DNA of 20,125 nt from NCBI GenBank assembly GCA_001804345.1, contig MHFU01000140.1, positions 1-20,125 on the forward strand, read 5' to 3'. Made by a program: the position numbers and the translations under genes. Below the pieces are notes generated by a model. The model saw only the letters and a program-made list of their open reading frames with translations. It was not told the DNA's origin and ran no database searches. The stretch comes from Omnitrophica bacterium RIFOXYB12_FULL_50_7. GTDB lineage: Bacteria; Omnitrophota; Omnitrophia; Omnitrophales; Aquincolibacteriaceae. How positions within the stretch are numbered: position 1 is the first letter of the stretch; every line of letters starts with the position of its first letter. Below are positions 1-6,957 of this stretch, piece after piece.

Positions 1-126
1 CTTGATCGACCCGCCGCCGTAGAGAAAAAGCACACCCGAATCCCTGGGAACACGTCCCGCAATCTCGCGGATCATGCCCCTGCCGAAAATAATTTCCGTG
101 GGGTTTTTAAAGGTGAAGTTTTGCAT
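1..126 (-). CDS. Iron-containing alcohol dehydrogenase, N-terminal part (cut by window edge)
   Basis: The 42 codons from the ATG at 126-124 to base 1 read MQNFTFKNPTEIIFGRG and end in LFLYGGGSIK. This is the start of the Fe-ADH fold, with the N-terminal strand, the FGxG turn and the GGGS nucleotide-binding loop, and it closely resembles YqhD/butanol dehydrogenases as I remember them. Those enzymes reduce aldehydes with NAD(P)H in the cytoplasm; the metal and catalytic residues would lie beyond the edge. It follows ahcY by 58 nt on the same strand, so it may be co-transcribed. The ribosome-binding site is weak (GAAAGAG very close to the ATG). The substrate cannot be told from this fragment. 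Confidence 0.8.
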   Translation of the reverse strand, partial: MQNFTFKNPTEIIFGRGMIREIAGRVPRDSGVLFLYGGGSIK

Positions 127-184
127 ACTCTTTCAGCACAACGTTTTGTTTTTGCGTTGCGCGTTGCCCGTTTACATTGCCCGA

Positions 185-1621
185 TTAATACTTGTAATGC
201 TCGGGTTTGTAGGGGCCGCCCTGGGGGACATCAAGATACTCGGACTGTTTTTTCGTGAGCTTCGTGAGCCGGGCGCCCAGTTTTTCCAAGTGGAGCCGGG
301 CCACTTCCTCATCGAGTTTCTTTTCCAGGCGATACACACCGGGCTTCTTGGGATTCATCACCAGATCGATCTGCGCGAGCGTCTGGTTCGTGAAAGAATT
401 CGACATCACAAAGCTCGGATGACCTGTGGCACAGCCAAGGTTCACGAGACGACCTTCCGCGAGCAGGATGATCGAATGTCCGTCCGGGAAAACATACTTA
501 TCGACCTGGGGCTTGATATTGATCTTTTTTATGCCCGGCCATTTCTGAAGCAGGGCGACCTGGATCTCATTATCAAAATGTCCGATGTTGCAGACAATGG
601 ACTCGTCCTTCATTTTAGACATGTGTTCGGCAGTAATCACATCGATATTGCCCGTCGTGGTCACGTAAATATCCCCGATACCGAGCACATCCTCCAATCG
701 CGCGACCTGAAAACCGGCCATCGTCGCCTGAAGTGCGCAGATGGGGTCGATCTCTGTCACGATAACACGAGCGCCAAAACCGTGCATGGCCTGGGCGCTA
801 CCCTTTCCCACATCTCCGTAGCCCAATATCACGGCCACCTTGCCCGCGATCATCACATCCGTCGCGCGCTTGATGCCATCCGCCAGGGATTCACGGCACC
901 CGTAAAGATTGTCAAACTTGGATTTGGTCACGGAATCGTTCACGTTAATCGCCGGTACCAGAAGTTTCCCTTGTTCCTGCATTTTGTACAAACGATGAAC
1001 ACCCGTCGTCGTTTCCTCGGAGACGCCTTCCCATTCCTTGACCACGCCGTGCCACTTCCTGGGCTCATCCTTCAGGATCTTCTTGAGAAGCTTGAAAAGT
1101 TCGATCTCATCCTGCGTGTCGACCTTTTTATTGAGGATCTTGGGATTCTTCTCCGCATCATAACCCAAATGGATCATGAGCGTCGCGTCACCGCCGTCAT
1201 CCACTATTAAGTTCGGGCCCTTACCGCCCGAGAAATTGAGAGCCTGGAGCGTGCACCACCAGTATTCCTCCAAGGTCTCCCCTTTCCAAGCGAACACCGG
1301 AATGCCTTTGACGGCCAAAGCCGCCGCAGCATGATCTTGAGTGGAGAAGATGTTACAGGAACACCACCGAACATCGGCCCCGAGTTCGATCAAGGTCTCG
1401 ATTAAGACCGCGGTCTGGATCGTCATATGAAGACTGCCCATGATCCGTTTGCCTTTGAGAGGCTTCCGGGGCCCGTACTTCTTTCGAGTCGCCATCAATC
1501 CCGGCATTTCCTTCTCGGCCATGTCGAGCTCTTTGCGGCCCCAATCAGCAAGCGAAAGGTTCGCGACCTTGAAGTCCTGGATCTTTTTTTTACTTGTCTT
1601 CCCTTTTAGAATTTTTGGCAT
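185..1621 (-). CDS. ahcY: Adenosylhomocysteinase (S-adenosylhomocysteine hydrolase)
   Basis: Cytoplasmic enzyme that splits S-adenosylhomocysteine into adenosine and homocysteine and so relieves product inhibition of methyltransferases. The 478 residues carry the substrate region CNIFSTQDHAAAA, a Rossmann NAD site GYGDVGKGSA followed by an acidic strand end (VTEIDP), and the typical C-terminal tail ending KPEHYKY, whose Lys and Tyr contact the cofactor in the family. The segment around WHGVVKEWEGVSEE matches the longer form of the enzyme, which carries an extra insertion. The ATG at 1621-1619 is preceded only by a poor GGGA site. metK lies just upstream, separated by a compound palindromic repeat, so the two form a methyl-cycle pair. 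No SAH riboswitch was seen in the 92-nt gap. Confidence 0.96.
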   Translation of the reverse strand: MPKILKGKTSKKKIQDFKVANLSLADWGRKELDMAEKEMPGLMATRKKYGPRKPLKGKRIMGSLHMTIQTAVLIETLIELGADVRWCSCNIFSTQDHAAAALAVKGIPVFAWKGETLEEYWWCTLQALNFSGGKGPNLIVDDGGDATLMIHLGYDAEKNPKILNKKVDTQDEIELFKLLKKILKDEPRKWHGVVKEWEGVSEETTTGVHRLYKMQEQGKLLVPAINVNDSVTKSKFDNLYGCRESLADGIKRATDVMIAGKVAVILGYGDVGKGSAQAMHGFGARVIVTEIDPICALQATMAGFQVARLEDVLGIGDIYVTTTGNIDVITAEHMSKMKDESIVCNIGHFDNEIQVALLQKWPGIKKINIKPQVDKYVFPDGHSIILLAEGRLVNLGCATGHPSFVMSNSFTNQTLAQIDLVMNPKKPGVYRLEKKLDEEVARLHLEKLGARLTKLTKKQSEYLDVPQGGPYKPEHYKY

Positions 1622-1641
1622 AATTCCCGCTTTCTGGTAAT

Positions 1642-1707
1642 AAAGGGGTCAGGCACCTTTTCAGGCCTGCCTGCCGGTAGGCAGGGAAATGGTGCCTGAC
1701 CCCTTTT
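1642..1707. repeat. Compound palindromic repeat: GGGGTCAGGCACC hairpin with a second hairpin nested in its loop
   Basis: Arms AAAGGGGTCAGGCACC (1642-1657) and its complement (1691-1706) form a perfect 16-bp stem. The loop holds a second palindrome, CCTGCCT (1666-1672) against AGGCAGG (1679-1685). It fills most of the metK-ahcY gap. It could act as a transcript-stabilising or terminating structure, but no strong T run follows on the minus strand. The two palindromes look like separate dispersed repeat families, one placed in the other; this is inference. Confidence 0.85.
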
Positions 1708-1713
1708 CTAAAA

Positions 1714-2901
1714 TTAAACTGCGCAGGCCACTTTGCTGCAGCCGCAATTATTTTTGATCTTCAGCGCTTTCCGGAGAGCTTCAACCGCATCCGTTTTTTC
1801 CCAAGTGAAGCCGGATTCTGAACGTCCGAAATGCCCATAGGCTGCTGTCTTGTTGTAGATGGGACGGAGGAGATCGAGCGTTTTAATGATCCCGCGCGGC
1901 GTGAAATCGAAGACTTTCCTCACCGCTTCCGCGATCGCTTCTTCGCTGACCTTGTTCGTGCCAAACGTATCGACACGGATTGAAACCGGTTCCGCAATAC
2001 CGATCGCGTAAGAAACCTGGATCTCGCAGCTGCCGGCGAGGCCAGCGGCCACGATATTCTTCGCGACATAACGCGCGAAATAAGCCGCAGAGCGGTCCAC
2101 TTTGGAGGGGTCCTTCCCGCTGAACGCGCCACCGCCGTGACGCCCCATGCCGCCATACGTATCCACAATGATCTTGCGGCCCGTAAGACCGGTATCGCCG
2201 TGAGGACCGCCCACTTCGAAACGGCCCGTGGGGTTGATGTAAATCTTAGTCTTTGAATCCAGCAGCTCAGCCGGAATAACCTTTTTGATCACTTTCTCTG
2301 TAAGATCTTTGGTGATCGTCGGGAGCGTCACATCTCCGTCATGCTGGGAGGAAAGCACCACCGCCTCCACACGCACCGGTTTTTCATTTTCGTATTCGAT
2401 GGTCACCTGGCTTTTTGAATCGGGCCGGAGATATTTGATCTTCCCGGACTTCCGCACCGCAGCGAGATAGCGGACCAGTTTGTGCGCCAGCATAATCGGA
2501 AGCGGCATGAGCTCTTCAGTTTCATCCGTCGCGTACCCAAACATCATCCCCTGGTCCCCGGCGCCGCCCGTATCCACCCCCATCGCAATATCCGGTGACT
2601 GGGTATGCAAAGCAATATCGATTTTGCAGGTTTTATAATCAAATCCGATCTTGGGGTCCACATAACCGATCTTTTTGATGACATCCCGCGCGACTTTTTC
2701 AACGTCCACTTTCGCCTTACTGGTGATTTCACCTGCAATGGTCAGTCGATCGGTGGTCGCAAGACATTCGCAAGCGACGCGCGAATTAGGATCCTGTGCA
2801 AAATAAGCATCCAGGACCGCATCAGAGACCTGATCGCAAAGTTTGTCCGGATGCCCTTCGGAAACAGATTCAGAAGTGAAGAAATAATGTCCTTTTTTCA
2901 T
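1714..2901 (-). CDS. metK: S-adenosylmethionine synthase (methionine adenosyltransferase)
   Basis: Makes S-adenosylmethionine from methionine and ATP in the cytoplasm. The 395 residues show the family signatures in order: FFTSESVSEGHPDKLCDQ near the N-terminus with the ATP/Mg-binding HPDK, GAGDQGMMFGYA around 113-124, and the glycine-rich phosphate loop GGGAFSGKDPSKVDRSAAY. Length is normal for MetK. I chose the ATG at 2901-2899 because it gives the canonical N-terminus and has AAAGGAG 10 nt upstream; that site lies in the last codons of the preceding nucleotidyltransferase gene, whose stop is 7 nt away. Reading could extend upstream in the same frame, but that would only overlap the previous gene. 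ahcY follows, so SAM production and SAH removal are encoded together. Confidence 0.97.
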   Translation of the reverse strand: MKKGHYFFTSESVSEGHPDKLCDQVSDAVLDAYFAQDPNSRVACECLATTDRLTIAGEITSKAKVDVEKVARDVIKKIGYVDPKIGFDYKTCKIDIALHTQSPDIAMGVDTGGAGDQGMMFGYATDETEELMPLPIMLAHKLVRYLAAVRKSGKIKYLRPDSKSQVTIEYENEKPVRVEAVVLSSQHDGDVTLPTITKDLTEKVIKKVIPAELLDSKTKIYINPTGRFEVGGPHGDTGLTGRKIIVDTYGGMGRHGGGAFSGKDPSKVDRSAAYFARYVAKNIVAAGLAGSCEIQVSYAIGIAEPVSIRVDTFGTNKVSEEAIAEAVRKVFDFTPRGIIKTLDLLRPIYNKTAAYGHFGRSESGFTWEKTDAVEALRKALKIKNNCGCSKVACAV

Positions 2902-2908
2902 AGGGGTG

Positions 2909-3667
2909 TTACTCCTTTGGGTTTGTTGGGGTATTGACAATGGCATTAGCTTTCTGATAAGAGGCGAGGTCACCGATATCCAACCATTTTCCCTTGAGAG
3001 AAAAAGCAAAGAGGCCCGATGTTTCAGCCAGCCAACGCATATAATGGCCGGGTTGGTCGGTATTATGGCCACTTGTGATATACCTGTCAAGCAGGCTCCA
3101 CGTCTCCGCGGGGAGCCAATAGATGCCGCTGGAGACAAGCGTGGTCGTCGGTTGGGGCGGTTTTTCTTGAAATTCCAGGATCTTCCCCTCCCTATCGGTC
3201 CTGACCAACCCATAACGTTTGGCGAGTTCTTTGTCCCTAACGTCATAGACCGCGATAATACCGTGAGGCCTTTTCTTTTTTCCGAAATCGACGAACGATT
3301 CCAAATCAAAATCGAAGAAATTATCCCCCGCGATCACCAAAAGGTCACAAGGATCGATCTTTTTCGTCTTGATCACGTACGCCAGATCCCCGATCGCTCC
3401 AAGGCGGGTCTCATTACTCAGGGTATGATCGTTTACAACCTCCACCGGCCAGGGATATTTCACCTTCGCCGTCCAAGTCTCAAAATGCCCGGCGAACTTT
3501 TGATTACTCACGAGATAAACAGCTTCAACGCCCGGGACTTTTTGGACGCGGTCCAGGATCCACTCCAGAATAGGCTTATTCCCCACCGGAAGCAGGGGTT
3601 TGGGCATATTCTCGGTCAGGGGATAAAGACGTGTCGCATAACCCGCGCAAAGAACGATAACCTTCAT
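2909..3667 (-). CDS. Sugar-1-phosphate nucleotidyltransferase (RmlA/NTP_transferase family)
   Basis: The 252 residues carry the nucleotidyltransferase signature at the N-terminus: VIVLCAGYATRLYPLT followed by MPKPLLPVGNKPILEWIL, the nucleotide-binding loop and the Lys that contacts the sugar phosphate. Residues GDNFFDFDL hold the metal-binding Asp. FQEKP and a late WLDIGD complete the pattern. There is no C-terminal left-handed beta-helix, so it is a short form activating a sugar-1-phosphate with NTP. The sugar and base (dTTP-glucose, GTP-mannose or other) cannot be decided from sequence alone. Its ATG overlaps the stop of the upstream sugar isomerase in ATGA, which implies translational coupling and suggests the two act on one hexose-phosphate route toward cell-surface sugars. 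Confidence 0.9.
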   Translation of the reverse strand: MKVIVLCAGYATRLYPLTENMPKPLLPVGNKPILEWILDRVQKVPGVEAVYLVSNQKFAGHFETWTAKVKYPWPVEVVNDHTLSNETRLGAIGDLAYVIKTKKIDPCDLLVIAGDNFFDFDLESFVDFGKKKRPHGIIAVYDVRDKELAKRYGLVRTDREGKILEFQEKPPQPTTTLVSSGIYWLPAETWSLLDRYITSGHNTDQPGHYMRWLAETSGLFAFSLKGKWLDIGDLASYQKANAIVNTPTNPKE

Positions 3668-4650
3668 GAGATCCCTTTAACCGCCTTTTTGAGCCGGTCA
3701 ATAATGCAGATCGACATGGGATCGACTTTATTAAGCTTTGCAAGTTCACAACTCGTCCAGTCACCGAGGAGGACCATCGAAAAAATCCGAGCGAGGCACC
3801 CTTCCCCGGAGGCCTTAAGCTCTATCACTTTGGCGCCATGCTCCTGGATCGCCTGCATTGCGACCCTTTTCTTCTTTCTGAGCCAATCCGGTTCATGTTT
3901 ATCGGTAAAAAAGATCGCGACCGAGCGCTTCACCTTGAACTTTGGGAAAAGCCATCCTTCGATCTCATGATGAAACATTTCGGGCATCGCTTCGCAAGCG
4001 GCAAGCGTCTTCGAATTCTCGGCAAGTTGCGTCCGCCACCTTAAAGCAACCGGCTGCATCAACCCCGCGCCGTAAATACTCACATTTTTCTGAAAAAGCT
4101 TTTGGGCCAGTTGTTTCGCCTCGGCAACCGGAAAACGGCGTACCGTTCGAAGAACCTCCTCTATTTCATTTTTACTCACTTCAAACCACTTGTGGCGAAT
4201 AAAAAGAAAAAGAAGCGCGAAGGTCCCGTAGCCGATCGCGAAACGCGGCGGATACCCCTCCGGAAGACGGAAAAAAGGAATTTTGCGTTCTTCCGCCTCG
4301 CGGGCAAGCCAACCGCCCGAAGCGACGACAAGAAAAGAGGCTTTGCGCGCAATCGCCTGTTCAAAGATCGACTGGACTTCCTGGGTATTCCCGGAATAAC
4401 TGGAAAGGATAACGATCGTTTTGGAATCCACCCACTCCGGAAGCCGGGAGGTCCGATTCACCGTCCAATGGATCCGTGAACGACTCTGCGCGATCGTCCC
4501 GAGGATGTCCCCGCTGATCGCGGATCCGCCCATCCCGCAGTAAAGGACCTTGACAGGTTTTCTAATGAACGAGAGCGGAAGATCGACCCCCTTCGCAATG
4601 ATTTGTGCTTTCTCGATCTGGTCCCCAAGATCTTTTAGAAATCTTTCCAT
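3664..4650 (-). CDS. Bifunctional phosphoglucose/phosphomannose isomerase (SIS fold)
   Basis: Interconverts glucose-6-P or mannose-6-P with fructose-6-P. The 328 residues follow the archaeal-type PGI/PMI family: CGMGGSAISGD (38-48), the sugar-phosphate-binding SSYSGNTQE (83-91), a GYPPRFAIGYG segment (132-142), and MFHHEIEGW (225-233), which corresponds to the family's NHNEI motif with the catalytic Glu/His region. The C-terminal part, with LAKLNKVDPMSI, also fits the family. ATG at 4650-4648 has GGGGGAG only 2 nt upstream, an unusually short spacing. The stop overlaps the start of the nucleotidyltransferase gene by 4 nt. It is preceded by a 96-nt gap with a GGGACGG hairpin. It is not a classical Pgi, and its presence may mean that a classical one is lacking in this genome. 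Confidence 0.88.
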   Translation of the reverse strand: MERFLKDLGDQIEKAQIIAKGVDLPLSFIRKPVKVLYCGMGGSAISGDILGTIAQSRSRIHWTVNRTSRLPEWVDSKTIVILSSYSGNTQEVQSIFEQAIARKASFLVVASGGWLAREAEERKIPFFRLPEGYPPRFAIGYGTFALLFLFIRHKWFEVSKNEIEEVLRTVRRFPVAEAKQLAQKLFQKNVSIYGAGLMQPVALRWRTQLAENSKTLAACEAMPEMFHHEIEGWLFPKFKVKRSVAIFFTDKHEPDWLRKKKRVAMQAIQEHGAKVIELKASGEGCLARIFSMVLLGDWTSCELAKLNKVDPMSICIIDRLKKAVKGIS

Positions 4651-4703
4651 GACTCCCCCAAAGTCTGTTAGAAACTACGATTTTTGGATTAACCTTTTCC
4701 AAC

Positions 4704-4735
4704 AGGGACGGTTCTCCCGAAAGAAAACCGTCCCT
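4704..4735. repeat. GGGACGG palindromic repeat (13-bp hairpin)
   Basis: AGGGACGGTTCTC (4704-4716) pairs with GAAAACCGTCCCT (4723-4735) around a 6-nt loop, with one G.T-type position. It lies between ptsI and the sugar isomerase gene. In the minus direction no T run follows, so it looks more like a dispersed palindromic repeat than an intrinsic terminator, though it could protect mRNA ends. Confidence 0.8.
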
Positions 4736-4746
4736 TAGAGTTTGAA

Positions 4747-6495
4747 CTACTCGTCCGCAAGCTCCTCGCAAACATCTTTGAGCTTCTCTTTCAGAAAGGC
4801 ATAGGTCTCTTTACCGGTGTGGAACGCCAGAGACCTTTGAGCAATCTCCTTGGCGTCGGAATAGCGGATCGAACGGATCGCCTTCTTGATCTTGGGCAGC
4901 ATCACAGGGCTAGCGCTAATTTCGTCGACCCCGAGTCCCACCAAAAGAATCGCGATCGCCGGATCCGAGGACATTTCTCCGCAGCTTCCCACCCAAATGT
5001 TATGGCCGTGCCCGTTTCGGATCGTTAGATCGATCAGGCGAACGATCGCGGGATGGGTGGGTTCATAAAGATGCGCGATTTTCTCGTTCATACGGTCGAT
5101 CGCGAGCACATACTGGATCAGATCGTTCGTCCCGAGGGAAAAGAAATCCACTTCCTTAGCCAACACATCGCTGGCCAAGGCTGCGGAAGGAATCTCGATC
5201 ATGGCTCCGACATGAATATCCTTATTGAAGGGAACGCCTTCTTTTTCGAGTTCGGCCATCGCCTCATTTAATATTTCACGCGCGGCGCGAACCTCGTAAA
5301 CGCCTGTAATCATCGGGTACATGATCTTCAGATCGCCGTGCACGCTTGCCCGGAGGATCGCTCGTAACTGGGTTTTAAAGATATCCGTGCGCGTCAGACA
5401 AAAGCGAATGGCACGCCAGCCGAGATAGGGATTCATCTCATGGGGGATCTCGAGCGTGGAAACGAATTTGTCGCCTCCGAGATCAAGCGTACGAATGACC
5501 ACCGAATGCGGATGCATCGCCTCCACGACCTTGCGATAAGCCTCGTATTGTTCCTGCTCGGTTGGAAGTGTCGCCCGATTCATATAAAAATATTCCGTAC
5601 GAAAAAGCCCGACTCCTTCGCCGCCGTGAGAAATGACAGAGGATACCTCATGATAGAATTCGATATTGGCCGCAAGCGTAATACGTTTTCCATCGAGCGT
5701 CTCCGCCGGAAGGTCCCGCAGTTTATCCAACTCTCCGGTAAGTTGGATGAAACGGTTCTCCTGGGAGCTGAATCTGTCGATGGTCGATTGATCGGGATTG
5801 AGGACCACGACTCCGTGCGTCCCGTCCACGATGATCGTGTCGTCATCCTGAAGTTCATTGATGACCTCACCGAGCCCCACAACGGCGGGGATCTCAAGCG
5901 AACGGCCAAGGATCGCCGTGTGCGACGTCGCTCCGCCGATCTCGGTAATAAACGCCATCACTTTATTCCGATCGAGTGAAGCTGTATCCGATGGCGAAAG
6001 ATCGTGCGAGGCGATGATCACTTTCCCATGAAATTCCTCAAGACGTTTTTTCTCCTCGCCGCAAAGATTCGCAAGAAGACGCTTGCCCACATCGCGAATA
6101 TCCGAGATGCGCTCTTTGAGGTATTCGTCATTGATCTGGGAAAAGGCCTGAAAGTAGCGCTGGATCACAGCCGCAAAGGCGTATTCCGCCCCGACCTTCT
6201 CGTTTTTGATCACTTCGATCACATCTTCGATCAGAGTCCGGTCTTCGAGAATCAGAAGATGCGCTGTAAAGATGTCCGAACTCTCCCGGCCGATCTGGTC
6301 CGAAAGTTTCCGGCGAATGCCGAGAATCTCGGTACGAGTTCGAGTCAGGGCTTCTTCGAACCGGGCGATCTCGTTGGAGATCTGCTCGGGACCCACGGAA
6401 CGCTTAGGCAAATTGAAGGATCCGCCGCTATGCAGGATAAACACCTTCCCGATTGCGATGCCGGGCGATACCCCAATCCCTTGATATTCTTTCAT
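4747..6495 (-). CDS. ptsI: Phosphoenolpyruvate-protein phosphotransferase (PTS enzyme I)
   Basis: Takes phosphate from PEP and passes it to HPr; cytoplasmic. The 582 residues contain the phosphohistidine motif GGATSHTAILGRS (His192), LFRTEYFYM near 298-305, the Mg/PEP-binding DLGGDK (338-343), the barrel motif SLGTNDLIQY (453-462) and the active Cys505 in VGSCGEMSSDPA. No N-terminal GAF domain is present, so it is a normal enzyme I and not PtsP (EI-Ntr). The start is the ATG at 6495-6493, giving MKEYQGIGVSPG; an in-frame extension to 6555 would only translate the repeat upstream. The ATG sits one base after a 40-nt hairpin unit whose AAAGG, about 10 nt away, is the only ribosome-binding candidate. 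No sugar-specific EIIB/C is in the window, so the role is probably regulatory or shared. Confidence 0.96.
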   Translation of the reverse strand: MKEYQGIGVSPGIAIGKVFILHSGGSFNLPKRSVGPEQISNEIARFEEALTRTRTEILGIRRKLSDQIGRESSDIFTAHLLILEDRTLIEDVIEVIKNEKVGAEYAFAAVIQRYFQAFSQINDEYLKERISDIRDVGKRLLANLCGEEKKRLEEFHGKVIIASHDLSPSDTASLDRNKVMAFITEIGGATSHTAILGRSLEIPAVVGLGEVINELQDDDTIIVDGTHGVVVLNPDQSTIDRFSSQENRFIQLTGELDKLRDLPAETLDGKRITLAANIEFYHEVSSVISHGGEGVGLFRTEYFYMNRATLPTEQEQYEAYRKVVEAMHPHSVVIRTLDLGGDKFVSTLEIPHEMNPYLGWRAIRFCLTRTDIFKTQLRAILRASVHGDLKIMYPMITGVYEVRAAREILNEAMAELEKEGVPFNKDIHVGAMIEIPSAALASDVLAKEVDFFSLGTNDLIQYVLAIDRMNEKIAHLYEPTHPAIVRLIDLTIRNGHGHNIWVGSCGEMSSDPAIAILLVGLGVDEISASPVMLPKIKKAIRSIRYSDAKEIAQRSLAFHTGKETYAFLKEKLKDVCEELADE

Positions 6496-6496
6496 G

Positions 6497-6578
6497 GTCC
6501 CAATACCTTTCAATTTTGCGAAGCAGAAATTGGGGCCATCCCAACTACCCTTCATGTAAATAAATTACAAGTTGGGAT
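6497..6578. repeat. Two-unit hairpin cassette (B-A) between ptsH and ptsI
   Basis: Unit B5 (6497-6536, 40 nt) has outer arms GTCCCAAT/ATTGGGGC and an apical stem; in the minus direction it reads CAATTT-c-TGC-ttc-GCA-AAATTG. One spacer base (6537) follows, then unit A2 (6538-6578, 41 nt) with perfect 9-bp arms ATCCCAACT/AGTTGGGAT and a 23-nt loop that itself contains TGTAA/TTACA. The same B-spacer-A order ends the large array at 11906-12197. The pair fills the ptsH-ptsI gap except for a few bases. Confidence 0.9.
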
Positions 6579-6581
6579 GGT

Positions 6582-6878
6582 TTATTCTCCGAAATTAGAT
6601 TCCATTAGCCTGGCCAACGCTTCCAGGACCGCCACAGCGTCCTTACCCGTCGCACGCACCGTGATCGAGGAGCCCATCTCCGCCGCAAGCGTCATGATGC
6701 CCATGATCGATTTACCGTCAACCTTGAGATCTTCTTTTTGAACCTCAACCGAAGCCTCAAACCGGTTCGCGGTTTGGACAAAGACAGCAGCGGGCCGGGC
6801 GTGAAGACCCAGCTTATTGCTGATCACAAAGGTCCGTTCGACCGGCTCTTGCCCTGTTTTTTTCCGCTGTTTCGTCAT
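6582..6878 (-). CDS. ptsH: HPr phosphocarrier protein
   Basis: Small cytoplasmic phosphocarrier that receives phosphate from enzyme I. The 98 residues carry the active site KLGLHARPAA with His26 (equivalent to His15) and the regulatory site GKSIMGIMTLAA with Ser57 (equivalent to Ser46, the target of HPr kinase). About 11 extra, basic N-terminal residues (MTKQRKKTG...) precede the usual start. ATG at 6878-6876 has AAGGAG 4 nt upstream. Having both sites sets it apart from NPr and from Crh, which lacks the His. HPr kinase is not in this window. Location just after yvcK recalls the Bacillus yvcK-crh order. Confidence 0.95.
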   Translation of the reverse strand: MTKQRKKTGQEPVERTFVISNKLGLHARPAAVFVQTANRFEASVEVQKEDLKVDGKSIMGIMTLAAEMGSSITVRATGKDAVAVLEALARLMESNFGE

Positions 6879-6913
6879 GATTCTCCTTAATAAAAAAATT
6901 GGAAATCATGGCT

Positions 6914-6953
6914 GTCCAAGTCACCCTCATTAAAAAGAAATAAAGACTTGGGC
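6914..6953. repeat. Single hairpin unit D between yvcK and ptsH
   Basis: A 40-nt unit: 9-nt arms GTCCAAGTC/GACTTGGGC (one mismatch, at the second position from the outer end) and a 22-nt loop. In the minus direction the loop follows the same pattern as units A and C (T-rich ATTT..TTT core, then GGGT just before the 3' arm). It begins 4 nt after the yvcK stop. Confidence 0.75.
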
Positions 6954-6957
6954 GTAC

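Noticed and set aside
127..184. GCGTTGC and TTGCCCG short direct repeats in the ahcY-alcohol dehydrogenase gap
   Set aside because: Two copies each of 7-mers in 58 nt; too short to support a feature.
74..1210. Plus-strand reading frame (378 codons)
   Set aside because: Antisense to ahcY and the alcohol dehydrogenase start; composition is that of a complementary-strand shadow.
1622..1713. SAM or SAH riboswitch near metK/ahcY
   Set aside because: The gap is taken up by the compound palindromic repeat, and metK directly follows another gene; no riboswitch core was seen.
2902..3309. Extended N-terminus of MetK
   Set aside because: It would overlap the nucleotidyltransferase gene by over 400 nt; the canonical MetK start at 2901 has a good ribosome-binding site.
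2906..3970. Plus-strand reading frame (354 codons)
   Set aside because: Antisense to the nucleotidyltransferase and isomerase genes; no family features.
6870..6910. Short reading frame from the ATG after unit D, overlapping the ptsH start
   Set aside because: About 31 codons, out of frame with ptsH and without its own ribosome-binding site; likely chance.
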